A stretch of DNA of 64,000 nucleotides from Carboxylicivirga marina (GCF_016612505.1 NZ_JAENRR010000001.1:62001-126000), one strand, 5' to 3'. Counted from the stretch's first letter, positions 19,047 through 28,365 are shown. The notes: generated by a model not told the origin, from the letters alone. Program-made: numbers and translations.

Positions 19047-20984
19047 ATGAAGAAGGTATTAATACCAAACCGAGGAGAAATAGCCCTTAGAATTATAAAA
19101 GCGGCACACCAGTTAGGCTTAAAAACAGTGGTAACGCTTTTGCCACTGGAAAAGGACACCCTGGCTGCTCAATTGAGTGATGAAGTGCACTTTTTTCAAG
19201 AGGGTTCTTTTAAAGACAACTACCTGAATATTACGTTAATTATCGAATTAGCGCAGCAATACAATGCCGATTGCATCCATCCGGGATATGGCTTTCTATC
19301 GGAAAACCACCAATTGGCAGAAGCATGTAAAGAAGCCGGCATTCTGTTTATTGGTCCTTCTGCCGAAAACCTAAAACAGATGGGTGATAAGCAGATAGCC
19401 CGAACCATTGCGCAAAAAGCAAATGTTCCTTTAACACAATCGTGGGAAGGCAACTTGCAATCCATTCTGTCTAAAGCAGACACTCTCCCCTTCCCCGTGT
19501 TGGTTAAAGCAGCTATGGGTGGTGGCGGTAAAGGCATGCAAATATGCCATAGCAAAGATGAGTTATTGTTACATCTTCCCCGATTAAGCAAACAAGCACA
19601 ACGTTATTTTGGTGATGAACGCATTTACGTTGAGCAATACATCGAAAAAGCACGCCACATTGAAGTTCAGGTTTTAGCTGATAAACATGAAAATACGGTT
19701 CATCTGTTCGAAAGAGAATGCTCCGTTCAACGACGCTTCCAGAAAATAATCGAAGAGGCCCCTGCCTTTAATTTACCTAGTGAACTAAAAGATCGATTGT
19801 ATAAGGATGCCTTGTCTATTTGCCATACCATCAACTATGAAAATGCCGGCACGGTTGAATTTATTGTCGATGAACATGGTAATCATTATTTTCTCGAGAT
19901 GAATACCCGCATACAGGTAGAACACTGTGTGAGTGAGGAAATAACCGGCATTGACCTGGTGGAATGGCAATTTAAAATAGCAGATAACAAAGCCCTTACT
20001 TTTAATCAGGAAGATTTAAGCATTAACGGGCATGCCATTGAGTTGCGTATCTGCGCCGAAGATCCTCATAATAACTTTCAGCCTACACCAGGGCCTATTC
20101 AATCCTTAACACTTCCCAATTCAAAAAGTATCAGACTGGAAATTGGCTTTGATAAGCCCATGGCCATTCATTCGCAGTTTGATCCGATGATAGCCAAGCT
20201 TATTGTGCATGGCTCAAGCCGTAATATAGCCATTCAGAAAGCGAAAGAAGCCAATGAACAATTGCTTGTAAGAGGCATAAAAACCAATGCATCTTTTATC
20301 AATTCAGTACTTGGCCATCAACGTTTTACTGAAGGGAATGTATCTACTCGATTCTGCGAAGAACAACTGCAAAATTTATTAAGCACTTCACCTCCTGATA
20401 TTGAAAAGTATAGCATCGCTTATGCTGTATATCGGCATATAGGATTAAAGAATCGTTTTTGGCGACAAATACAAAACCTTGATTTTACTATCGCAGGAGA
20501 CGTTTACTCGGCCCAATTCAAACAACACGGTAAAGACCTAAGAATTGAGCTGAATGAACAATCTTTTACAATCAGTAATATCTCACTTACAAAACATGAG
20601 TTAATGTTTGAGTTAAATAAGCAAACATTCAATTTCTTTTGTTTTGAACAAGAGGATACGATAGAATTGATACATCAACTGAAGTCGGTGGTCGTTAAAG
20701 CCAACGACTGGCTTCCTCCCTATAATCCAAGGGAAAAAGAGGAGGACCATTCATCAATTGACAGCTTTCTGGCACCAATCCCTTCTCAGGTAATGAAAGT
20801 AAACGTCAGCATTGGTCAGAAAGTGAAAAAGGGTGATTTACTATTGATACTTGAAGCCATGAAAACTGAAAATCACATCAAAGCCTGGAAAGATGGTATC
20901 ATTGAAAAGGTACATATTCAGGCTGGTGAACAAGTCAAGCTTAATCAAACCTTATTAGCCTATCAAACAAACATTCGCGAATAA
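19047..20984 (+). CDS. liuD: Methylcrotonyl-CoA carboxylase alpha subunit (biotin carboxylase plus biotin carrier)
   Basis: This 645-residue subunit carboxylates its own biotin using ATP and bicarbonate, then hands CO2 to the beta subunit. The N-terminal biotin carboxylase part shows IPNRGEIALRII, CIHPGYGFLSEN, the ATP-grasp loop KAAMGGGGKGM and FLEMNTRIQVEH. A poorly conserved linker (about 450-560) follows, then a biotinyl domain with EAMKTENH; K606 is the attachment lysine. The beta subunit gene lies two genes upstream, as in other liu clusters. An acetyl- or propionyl-CoA carboxylase role is less likely given the neighbours. Confidence 0.88.
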   Translation: MKKVLIPNRGEIALRIIKAAHQLGLKTVVTLLPLEKDTLAAQLSDEVHFFQEGSFKDNYLNITLIIELAQQYNADCIHPGYGFLSENHQLAEACKEAGILFIGPSAENLKQMGDKQIARTIAQKANVPLTQSWEGNLQSILSKADTLPFPVLVKAAMGGGGKGMQICHSKDELLLHLPRLSKQAQRYFGDERIYVEQYIEKARHIEVQVLADKHENTVHLFERECSVQRRFQKIIEEAPAFNLPSELKDRLYKDALSICHTINYENAGTVEFIVDEHGNHYFLEMNTRIQVEHCVSEEITGIDLVEWQFKIADNKALTFNQEDLSINGHAIELRICAEDPHNNFQPTPGPIQSLTLPNSKSIRLEIGFDKPMAIHSQFDPMIAKLIVHGSSRNIAIQKAKEANEQLLVRGIKTNASFINSVLGHQRFTEGNVSTRFCEEQLQNLLSTSPPDIEKYSIAYAVYRHIGLKNRFWRQIQNLDFTIAGDVYSAQFKQHGKDLRIELNEQSFTISNISLTKHELMFELNKQTFNFFCFEQEDTIELIHQLKSVVVKANDWLPPYNPREKEEDHSSIDSFLAPIPSQVMKVNVSIGQKVKKGDLLLILEAMKTENHIKAWKDGIIEKVHIQAGEQVKLNQTLLAYQTNIRE

Positions 20985-21026
20985 CAAACAGCTTTATTGT
21001 AAACAGAGAAAAAGAAATACAATCAT

Positions 21027-22172
21027 ATGTCAATATTAAGTACCGAACAACACGAAGCATTCAGGCAGAAAGTCAGAGCATTTGCCGAGAAAGAAATTAA
21101 ACCATTGGCCGCCGAATTAGATGAGCATGAAACCTTCTCAACAGAGCTATCCAAAAAAATGGGACAAGCAGGTTTATACGGAATTGATATTCCGAAAGAA
21201 CATGGTGGCCAAGGCCTTGACACTTTATCGTACATCATTGCTGTAGAGGAACTGGCACGCGTAGACAGTTCACAGGCCGCTACCATGGCTGCCCACAACA
21301 GCCTCGGACTGGCACCGATCTATAATTTCGGTACCGAAGAGCAGCGCCTAAAATATGTACCTATGCTTACTTCCGGTGAGGGACTTTGGGCCTTTGGTTT
21401 AACCGAAGTAAGTGCTGGCTCCGATGCTCAAGGTGTTCAAACCATTGCCGAAGACAAAGAAGATGCCTGGCTGATTAATGGCACCAAACGCTACATCACC
21501 AATGGTAGCAATGAGTTAATGAAAGGAGTTACCGTGTTAGCTGTCACCAGTGACAATGGCAAAAAACGATTCTCAACCATCTTAGTAGACAGAGATAGTG
21601 AAGGTTTCGAAACAAAGCGTATGTACGGCAAAATGATGTGGCGTGCTTCTGATACTGCCGAGTTAAACTTTAATAACATTAAGGTATCAAAAGACCAACT
21701 TCTGGGCAAGCAGGACAAAGGATTGGGGCAAATGCTTAAAACACTTGATTCAGGTCGTTTATCCATTGCGGCCATGGGGCTTGGCCTGGCACAAGGGGCC
21801 TTTGAAATGGCGATGGAATATGCTAAAAAGCGTGAGCAATTTGGTAAAAACATTGCTCAATACCAGGTAATATCGTTTAAGCTGGCCGACATGGCTCTAA
21901 AGCTTGAACTGGCTCGCAACACCCTGTACAATGCCTGCGCCTTAAAAGATGCTGGTAAACCATTTGGCAAAGAAGCTGCCATGGCTAAATTATATTGCAG
22001 CGATATTGCCAAAGAAATTGCAGATGAAGCTGTTCAGATATTCTCAGGGCAGGGATTATTAAAATCTTCAACCATTGAACGCTTCTATCGCGATCAACGC
22101 ATATTGCAGATTGGTGAAGGAACATCCGAAATTTTGCGCATTGTTATCGGTAAGCATTTGGGATTGGAATAA
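21027..22172 (+). CDS. Acyl-CoA dehydrogenase (short-chain type active site)
   Basis: This 381-residue flavoprotein has the usual three-domain acyl-CoA dehydrogenase layout, with FAD-contact motifs FGLTEVSAGSD (123-133) and KRYITNG. In a liu cluster one expects isovaleryl-CoA dehydrogenase. However, the catalytic Glu is at the ordinary position, E364 in GEGTSE, and the site used by isovaleryl-CoA dehydrogenase (Glu before Arg in LDLER) reads LDSGR here with G243. By active site it belongs with short/branched-chain dehydrogenases of the butyryl- or 2-methylbutyryl-CoA kind. It may still oxidise isovaleryl-CoA; that is not settled by sequence. Gap of 42 bp before and 41 bp after, no terminator. 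Confidence 0.85.
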   Translation: MSILSTEQHEAFRQKVRAFAEKEIKPLAAELDEHETFSTELSKKMGQAGLYGIDIPKEHGGQGLDTLSYIIAVEELARVDSSQAATMAAHNSLGLAPIYNFGTEEQRLKYVPMLTSGEGLWAFGLTEVSAGSDAQGVQTIAEDKEDAWLINGTKRYITNGSNELMKGVTVLAVTSDNGKKRFSTILVDRDSEGFETKRMYGKMMWRASDTAELNFNNIKVSKDQLLGKQDKGLGQMLKTLDSGRLSIAAMGLGLAQGAFEMAMEYAKKREQFGKNIAQYQVISFKLADMALKLELARNTLYNACALKDAGKPFGKEAAMAKLYCSDIAKEIADEAVQIFSGQGLLKSSTIERFYRDQRILQIGEGTSEILRIVIGKHLGLE

Positions 22173-22213
22173 GTTCAGCTTATTTTTACCATAATTAAAC
22201 AAAACCACATTAG

Positions 22214-23215
22214 ATGGAAGACAGGAAGCGCGATCATATAGACCTGGCATTTAGCTCACGATTAGAAGGCAAGCAAGTTGATAATCGATTTGAATATGAG
22301 CCTTTATTTGGCACACATTCCAAAGTGAAGCAAGAGTATGACTTTGCTGGTCGTAAAATGCGCTTACCGTTATGGGTATCAAGTATGACAGGTGGCACCA
22401 AACGAGCTGGAACCATCAACAAGAATCTGGCTCAGGCTTGTGCTGAATTTGGGCTTGGTATGGGTCTTGGTTCGTGCCGAATACTTTTGGATTCACCTGA
22501 GCATTTTAATGATTTCAATGTACGTCCGATAATGGGTGAACACGCTCCTCTTTTTGCCAATATTGGTATTTGTCAATTAGAATCAATGTTGACAGAAGGC
22601 AGTAGCGATAAGCTTGGCGAGTTAGTCAATAAGCTGGATGCCGATGGTTTAATCATTCACATCAATCCATTGCAAGAAGCTTTTCAGCCTGAAGGTGATC
22701 AACAAAAACGACCTGCCACTGATTTAATTCAGGATTTTCTGGAACTGACCAAACTTAAAATAATCGTGAAAGAAGTTGGTCAGGGATTTGGCAAGGAAAG
22801 TCTTCGTCATTTGTTGCAATTACCGATTGAGGCCATTGAGTTTGCAGCTATGGGCGGAACCAATTTCTCGCTTGTTGAGCTAAACCGTTCTAATGCGATA
22901 GCAGCCGAGGTATTTAATCCTTTTATTCATGTAGGACATACCGCTGAAGAAATGACATTAACGATTAATGAATTGCTTTCTGAATTGCCAGAGCAGAATA
23001 TTTGTGTTAAGCAACTGATCATTTCGGGCGGTATCTCAAGCCTCTTGGATGGCTATTATCTCACGTCTATTGCAAAACTACCTGCCTTTTACGGGATGGG
23101 TTCAGCTTTTCTTAGACATGCAATGGGCGATTACGAAAAATTACGTACTTATATCGAAAAGATAGAGCAAGGATGGAGTCTGGCCAATAATTTCTTAAAA
23201 GTAAAACAGCCCTAA
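22214..23215 (+). CDS. fni: Type 2 isopentenyl-diphosphate isomerase
   Basis: This FMN- and NADPH-dependent enzyme interconverts IPP and DMAPP in the cytoplasm. The 333-residue protein shows family signatures: DHIDLAF near the start, SSMTGGTKRAGTINKNLA for FMN binding, GLGMGLGSCR, HINPLQEAFQPEGD, and KEVGQGFG followed by the AAMGGTNFS segment. It is not related to the zinc-dependent type 1 enzyme. It begins the mevalonate half of the cluster, 41 bp after the acyl-CoA dehydrogenase and 1 nt before HMG-CoA reductase. Confidence 0.92.
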   Translation: MEDRKRDHIDLAFSSRLEGKQVDNRFEYEPLFGTHSKVKQEYDFAGRKMRLPLWVSSMTGGTKRAGTINKNLAQACAEFGLGMGLGSCRILLDSPEHFNDFNVRPIMGEHAPLFANIGICQLESMLTEGSSDKLGELVNKLDADGLIIHINPLQEAFQPEGDQQKRPATDLIQDFLELTKLKIIVKEVGQGFGKESLRHLLQLPIEAIEFAAMGGTNFSLVELNRSNAIAAEVFNPFIHVGHTAEEMTLTINELLSELPEQNICVKQLIISGGISSLLDGYYLTSIAKLPAFYGMGSAFLRHAMGDYEKLRTYIEKIEQGWSLANNFLKVKQP

Positions 23216-23216
23216 T

Positions 23217-24521
23217 ATGCAATCACCAATAAAAGGATTCTCAAAATTAAGCCGGGAAGAAAAAGTAAAAGTGCTGATTGAGCAACAACAATTAGCACCA
23301 CAATTAGCCAACTCATTTTCGGAATATATACATCCCGAAAAGCAACATTTATTTAATGATATTTCAGAGAATGTCATCTCAAATTATTATTTGCCGTTTA
23401 GTCTGGCTCCTAATTTTCTGATAAACGATGAGCTATTTATCGTACCCATGGTAATTGAAGAAAGTTCGGTGGTAGCAGCAGCTTCCAAGGCAGCTGGTTT
23501 TTGGTCAAAAAACGGCGGCTTTCAAACAAAGGTTATTAACACAATTAAAAACGGACAGATTTTTTTTACCTGGGGAGGCGAAACAAAGCAACTCATTACT
23601 TATAAAGATGAAATAAAAAAACGAATCCTATCGGCTTCAGAAGGCATTACCAGAAAAATGCGCGAACGAGGTGGCGGTATTGTTGATATCGATTTTTTGA
23701 GCATCGACAACATGACTAGCACCCATCAGGCATTGATAAAGTTTAAAACCGCCGATTCGATGGGTGCCAATTTTATTAATACCTGTCTCGAAACCATTGC
23801 TCCTTACTTAATCGATTTCATTAATCAGCACGATGCCTTAAATCATAATGATGAAGCAAAGCTTGTTATGTCCATCTTAAGTAACTACACGCCTGAATGT
23901 TTGGTTGAATGTAAAGTCTCGTGCCCCATTGAACAACTAAGTCCTTATGCTGGTAATTATTCTGCATTTGAGTTTGCTCAGCGATTTAAAACAGCTGTTG
24001 AAATCGCAATTAATGATCCTTACCGCGCCGTTACGCACAACAAGGGTATTTTCAATGGTATTGATGCAGTAGTACTGGCTACAGGCAATGATTTCAGAGC
24101 TATAGAAGCCGGCGCTCAAGCATACGCTTCTCGTAACGGGAAATATGCTTCATTAACATCCATTGATGTAAGTGAATCTGAGTTTAACTACACATTAACC
24201 GTTCCGTTAGCATTAGGCACTGTTGGAGGATTAATCAACACACATCCACTGGCAAAGGCCGCCATGGAAATTCTCCATCAGCCAACTGCTGAGAAATTAA
24301 TGCAAATTGTTGCTTCTGCTGGTATGGCCAATAACTTTGGAGCTGTTGCATCATTGGTAACCACTGGCATTCAAAAAGGACATATGAAGCTACACCTGAG
24401 CAATGTACTAAATGCATTAGAAGCCAGTAAAAGTGAAAAAGAAATTGCCATCAAACATTTTAAAGATAGCGTGGTTAGTTACTCATTAGTCGAAAGTTTT
24501 TTGAACAATCATCGGGGATAA
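23217..24521 (+). CDS. mvaA: Hydroxymethylglutaryl-CoA reductase, class II
   Basis: HMG-CoA reductase makes mevalonate from HMG-CoA. The 434-residue soluble form matches the class II (Pseudomonas mevalonii-type) enzyme: E82 in IEESSVVAAAS, K276 in THNKGIFNGID, D292 in ATGNDFRAIEAGA and H389 in IQKGHM correspond to the four catalytic residues. Class II enzymes can run in either direction. Here the following genes convert mevalonate to IPP, so the synthetic direction is likely. The stop codon is directly followed by the next ATG. No HMG-CoA synthase gene is in the cluster, so HMG-CoA must come from elsewhere or from the upstream liu genes. Confidence 0.93.
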   Translation: MQSPIKGFSKLSREEKVKVLIEQQQLAPQLANSFSEYIHPEKQHLFNDISENVISNYYLPFSLAPNFLINDELFIVPMVIEESSVVAAASKAAGFWSKNGGFQTKVINTIKNGQIFFTWGGETKQLITYKDEIKKRILSASEGITRKMRERGGGIVDIDFLSIDNMTSTHQALIKFKTADSMGANFINTCLETIAPYLIDFINQHDALNHNDEAKLVMSILSNYTPECLVECKVSCPIEQLSPYAGNYSAFEFAQRFKTAVEIAINDPYRAVTHNKGIFNGIDAVVLATGNDFRAIEAGAQAYASRNGKYASLTSIDVSESEFNYTLTVPLALGTVGGLINTHPLAKAAMEILHQPTAEKLMQIVASAGMANNFGAVASLVTTGIQKGHMKLHLSNVLNALEASKSEKEIAIKHFKDSVVSYSLVESFLNNHRG

Positions 24522-25442
24522 ATGCAAAACGGAATTGAATCATATTATGCGCATGGAAAGCTTCTGCTATCTGGTGAATACCTTGTTCTATCAGGTGCCA
24601 AAGCCTTAGCATTACCTTTAAAATACGGACAAAAATTAACTATCAAACCGAATAAGTCTTGTTTTCTTTCATGGGAGGCAACAATGCCAGGTGGCAACTG
24701 GTTTCAGGTAGAGTTTAATGAAACACTTGAAGCCATTAAAACGGATAAAACAAAATTAGCTCAAAAATTGGCCGATATCTTAAGAACTTGCGTTACTTAT
24801 CGACCTGACATACTCGAGCTATTTCGAAACAAAGCAATAACAACACATCTTGAGTTTGATAAAGATTGGGGTTGGGGAAGCAGTTCTACACTAATTTCTT
24901 TGTTATCGCAATGGTTGGGGGTTCATCCATACCATTTGCTCCAAGATACTTTTGGCGGCTCAGGATACGACATTGCCTGTTCAACAGCTACTTCGCCTAT
25001 CATTTATCAACTTATCAATGATGCCCCTAAGGTTGAAAAAGTAGAGTTTAATCCGTCTTTTTCCAATCATATTTATTTTGTGTATTCGGGTAATAAACAA
25101 AATAGCCAAAAAGAAATCGCTCGTTTTGACAAATCTCATATTGACTTAGAGTCCATTAAACAAATTAATAGCATAACTGAAGAAATGTTGTGTTGCCGTC
25201 ATTTGAATCATTTTGGCCAATTAATAGAAGAACATGAAAAAGCAATCGGACAAATCGTTCAATTAAATCCAGTAAAAATTGAACACTTTAATGATTTTAA
25301 AGGTTACATTAAAACATTGGGTGCCTGGGGTGGTGATTTTATGATGGTGGTAAGCGAAGAAAGCGAATTGTATATTCGAAATTATTTCGAAAGTAAAAGC
25401 TTAAACACCATTTTTAAGTATAACGATATTAAAATCAGTTAA
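24522..25442 (+). CDS. GYDIA-type GHMP kinase, candidate phosphomevalonate kinase
   Basis: The 306-residue protein has GHMP-kinase features: HGKLLLSGEYLVL at the N-terminus, WGWGSSSTLISLL (the ATP-binding Gly/Ser loop, about 122-135) and a GGSGYDIACS segment that is the hallmark of the GYDIA subfamily of Bacteroidota. The cluster otherwise encodes mevalonate kinase and diphosphomevalonate decarboxylase but has no recognisable phosphomevalonate kinase. This gene, lying between HMG-CoA reductase and the decarboxylase, is the obvious candidate for that step. The biochemical role is inferred from pathway gap and position. Confidence 0.8.
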   Translation: MQNGIESYYAHGKLLLSGEYLVLSGAKALALPLKYGQKLTIKPNKSCFLSWEATMPGGNWFQVEFNETLEAIKTDKTKLAQKLADILRTCVTYRPDILELFRNKAITTHLEFDKDWGWGSSSTLISLLSQWLGVHPYHLLQDTFGGSGYDIACSTATSPIIYQLINDAPKVEKVEFNPSFSNHIYFVYSGNKQNSQKEIARFDKSHIDLESIKQINSITEEMLCCRHLNHFGQLIEEHEKAIGQIVQLNPVKIEHFNDFKGYIKTLGAWGGDFMMVVSEESELYIRNYFESKSLNTIFKYNDIKIS

Positions 25443-25443
25443 A

Positions 25444-26481
25444 ATGGATGTCATTAACAAAAATAAGCTATTCAGAGCCGAAGGTGTGGCGCCATCCAAT
25501 ATAGCCATTGTAAAATATTGGGGTAAGCAAGGAATTCAGGAACCATTGAACCCAAGCATCAGTTTTACCTTATCCAAAGCAGTTACTAATACAACCATAA
25601 AGTACCAATGGAGCAAATTGCCTTTAGAGATCAACTTTTTGTTTGAAGGTAAAAGAAAAGATTCCTTCTTGCCAAAGCTGAATACCCTAACTGAACGAAT
25701 TGGTTCTTTTCTACCCTTTTTAAAAAGCGGTACATTAAGCATTGAAAGTGCCAATACCTTTCCGCATTCAAGTGGTATTGCGTCATCGGCCAGTTCGATG
25801 GCTTCCATTGCGATGGCTTTGTATCAAATTCAGAAGAACATTAATGCTGATGCCTTTACACAAAATGAGGATAAACTTATTTCAGAAATGGCTCGACTGG
25901 GGTCTGGAAGTGCCTGCCGTTCAACTATGAAAGGATGGGTTCTTTGGGGCGATACACCACACATCAGCAATTCATCCAAGCATTATGGTATTGAAATCAA
26001 CAATGTAGTACATCCTGATTTCAATGAACTTCAGGATACTATTCTGGTCATTCGGAAAGGTGCCAAAGCAGTCAGCAGTACTGTTGGTCATCAGTTAATG
26101 GAGAACCATCCCTATCGCGAAGGTCGTATAAAACAAGCCAACAGAAACACTGAATTACTGCTTAATGCACTACGACATGGTGATTTTAATGCTTTTGCCT
26201 GTGTTTGTGAAGAAGAAGCTTTAAGCCTGCATGGCCTTATGATGAGTTCAACACCTGCCTATACATTAATGGCACCTGAGTCGTTAAGAGTTATCAAACG
26301 AATTCATAAATTCAGAGATCATCATCATATACCTATAACCTTCACCTTAGATGCGGGACCCAATGTCCACCTTATTTATCCAGGATCTCAAAGTAAAATC
26401 GTTCATCCATTTATTGAAGAACATTTACGTCCGTTATGTGATAATGAAGAGGTCATCTATGATCAAATATCAATTCAATAA
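25444..26481 (+). CDS. mvaD: Diphosphomevalonate decarboxylase
   Basis: This enzyme uses ATP to convert mevalonate 5-diphosphate to isopentenyl diphosphate. The 345-residue GHMP-fold protein has NIAIVKYWGKQ near residues 20-30, NPSISFTLS, and a Ser-rich ATP loop HSSGIASSASSMASIA near 110-125, with an LDAGPNVHLI segment near the C-terminus, all family marks. Spacing is 1 nt from the previous gene and 18 nt to mevalonate kinase. Phosphomevalonate decarboxylase of the archaeal type is less likely given the motif match. Confidence 0.92.
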   Translation: MDVINKNKLFRAEGVAPSNIAIVKYWGKQGIQEPLNPSISFTLSKAVTNTTIKYQWSKLPLEINFLFEGKRKDSFLPKLNTLTERIGSFLPFLKSGTLSIESANTFPHSSGIASSASSMASIAMALYQIQKNINADAFTQNEDKLISEMARLGSGSACRSTMKGWVLWGDTPHISNSSKHYGIEINNVVHPDFNELQDTILVIRKGAKAVSSTVGHQLMENHPYREGRIKQANRNTELLLNALRHGDFNAFACVCEEEALSLHGLMMSSTPAYTLMAPESLRVIKRIHKFRDHHHIPITFTLDAGPNVHLIYPGSQSKIVHPFIEEHLRPLCDNEEVIYDQISIQ

Positions 26482-26499
26482 ACCAGGAAAGAAACCAAC

Positions 26500-27471
26500 A
26501 TGTCAACACAGGACAAGAAAGATATATTTTATTCAAAGGTGATGCTATTTGGGGAATATAGTATTATACTTGGATCAATGGGTTTAACCATCCCATACTC
26601 TCACTTCAATGGTGAGCTGCGATTTATTAACAACAACAGCTACACCAATCTTAATTTTGCCAAACAATCAAATCTGCAACTAAAAGAACTTTTTGATTTC
26701 ATTTCGGAGTTAAAACGCAATAAAGAGCTAGTTACCAACATTGATACTTCCAGACTTGCTGATGACCTTGATAATGGCCTATTTTTTGAATCTTCCATAC
26801 CAGAAGGTTACGGCCTTGGAAGTAGCGGAGCTTTAGTTGCTTCGTTATACAATGCCTATGCACTTGATAAAATTGAAGCATCAGCTGGTATTAGCGATGA
26901 TAAACTCTTTCAACTTAAAAAAGCCTTTGCGCAAATCGAATCCTTTTACCACGGTACCAGTTCGGGTATTGATCCTTTAATATGCTACTTAAAACACCCC
27001 ATTGTTCTTGAAAATGCACATCATATATCGTCGGTTGGCATTCCACGAAGAGACATACTTCATGAAGATGCCATCTTTTTGGTAGATGCAGGAACGACAG
27101 GAAAGACAGCACCTTTAGTTAAACTGTTTATGGATAAAACTAAAAATGATGCATTCAAAAACAGAATTGACGATAAATTGATTCCATTAACAAACCAGTG
27201 TATTAAAACAATGCTTAATGGGCAACTAGAAGAAATGTTTGACAGCCTCACTCAACTTTCTCACTTTCAGCTAGAATATTTTAAGGAGATGATTCCTGAG
27301 AACATACAATCCCATTGGAAATCAGGACTGGAAAACAAATTGTATACGCTGAAATTATGCGGCTCAGGAGGCGGAGGTTTCTTTTTGGGTTTCACCCGTA
27401 ATTATTCGGCTACGAAAGAATTTTTCGCCAAACAGGAGAAAGCGATCATACCAGTTTATCAGGAATTATAA
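26500..27471 (+). CDS. mvk: Mevalonate kinase
   Basis: Mevalonate kinase phosphorylates mevalonate at C5. The 323-residue protein has the three GHMP blocks: KVMLFGEYSIILGS at the N-terminus, IPEGYGLGSSGALVASLYNAY around 95-115 and LCGSGGGGFFLGF near 287-299. SSGIDPL near 155 matches the substrate-side motif of mevalonate kinases. A modest purine-rich sequence (AGGAAAG) precedes the ATG. It ends the nine-gene cluster. The 249 bp that follow hold no clear terminator. Confidence 0.87.
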   Translation: MSTQDKKDIFYSKVMLFGEYSIILGSMGLTIPYSHFNGELRFINNNSYTNLNFAKQSNLQLKELFDFISELKRNKELVTNIDTSRLADDLDNGLFFESSIPEGYGLGSSGALVASLYNAYALDKIEASAGISDDKLFQLKKAFAQIESFYHGTSSGIDPLICYLKHPIVLENAHHISSVGIPRRDILHEDAIFLVDAGTTGKTAPLVKLFMDKTKNDAFKNRIDDKLIPLTNQCIKTMLNGQLEEMFDSLTQLSHFQLEYFKEMIPENIQSHWKSGLENKLYTLKLCGSGGGGFFLGFTRNYSATKEFFAKQEKAIIPVYQEL

Positions 27472-27720
27472 TGTATAGATATTCTATCTGGCTTTAAGGA
27501 ATTTCAGTGTATGCTTGGTGACATCACTCCTAAAATACTATTGGTAAAATCAAAGCAACTATAAATAGACAACCCATTAAGAGCAAAGGTAATTGACACA
27601 TAACCTGTGACAGTTATTTATAGTATTACTGAATATGGTAAAGGTTGCTAATCGGTAATTTATGTACTATACCAATGGGGTGTTGAGCATCAAAAGAAAA
27701 TCTTTGAAGAACATTAGGCT

Positions 27721-28365
27721 TTACTTATTTCGTTTTTCTACTTCAATGCGAATAAACTCTGGCAAATAATTTGGTATACAACCTTTTGAGGGCTTTTCCT
27801 CTATATAAAGTCCTAACTTTTCACCTAAAGCAATACATCTTGGGCGATATTCAACATCAAATATACCAATCCAGGCAGCTGTAAAATTCATGGCCCATTG
27901 TACTTCGGGCACTTCACCAGCCAGCTTATTTTCTATATTATTCAATAATGTTTCAGTATTTTCATACGCTGTCTTTCCTGTCCACCTTAAACGTCCCTGA
28001 TAATACCAGTATAAGCGGCGTTGTATGGCAAAAGAACTATCGCCCCACGACTCCAGTAAAGCAATTGTTTTCTTATCCTTCACAAGCTGGTTAGCCATTA
28101 GCCAGTCGGCCAAATGTGTTCGATGCGAGAGATTATGCTGCTCAATATCTTCAGATAATTGTTCAATTACATCTTGTGTCAGTAACTTTTTGTCCATTAT
28201 TAATATGGCCAGTTGCTGTGAGAAGAAAGCACCGAATGACCACAGCTCCATTGCCAGATCATGATCCTTCTTTATTTCTTTAGCTATCTTTCGCAAGTCA
28301 CCTAGCTTGGTACCTTCTTTGCTTAATTGAGCATGTATTTCCTTAGCTTTTTCCTGTACAGTCAT
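27721..28365 (-). CDS. DNA alkylation repair protein (AlkD-like)
   Basis: The 214-residue, all-helical protein resembles AlkD-type DNA glycosylases built of HEAT-like repeats, which remove N3- and N7-alkylated purines. Supporting segments are LAMELWSFGAFFSQQLAILI, WLMANQLVKDK, LLESWGDSSFAIQRRLYW and a WAMNFTAAWIG segment. Size (about 215-235 residues in this family) fits. A possible catalytic Asp lies in the ESWGDSS region, but I cannot assign it with confidence. It is 27 bp downstream of the isochorismatase-type hydrolase gene, so the two may be co-transcribed. Confidence 0.7.
   Translation of the reverse strand: MTVQEKAKEIHAQLSKEGTKLGDLRKIAKEIKKDHDLAMELWSFGAFFSQQLAILIMDKKLLTQDVIEQLSEDIEQHNLSHRTHLADWLMANQLVKDKKTIALLESWGDSSFAIQRRLYWYYQGRLRWTGKTAYENTETLLNNIENKLAGEVPEVQWAMNFTAAWIGIFDVEYRPRCIALGEKLGLYIEEKPSKGCIPNYLPEFIRIEVEKRNK

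Noticed and set aside
21027-22172. Naming the acyl-CoA dehydrogenase isovaleryl-CoA dehydrogenase (liuA)
   Set aside because: The active-site Glu pattern is that of short-chain dehydrogenases (E364 present, G243 where IVD has Glu), so the name would rest on context alone.
24522-25442. Calling the GYDIA protein a second mevalonate kinase
   Set aside because: A convincing mevalonate kinase is already present at 26500-27471, and the GYDIA motif marks a separate subfamily.
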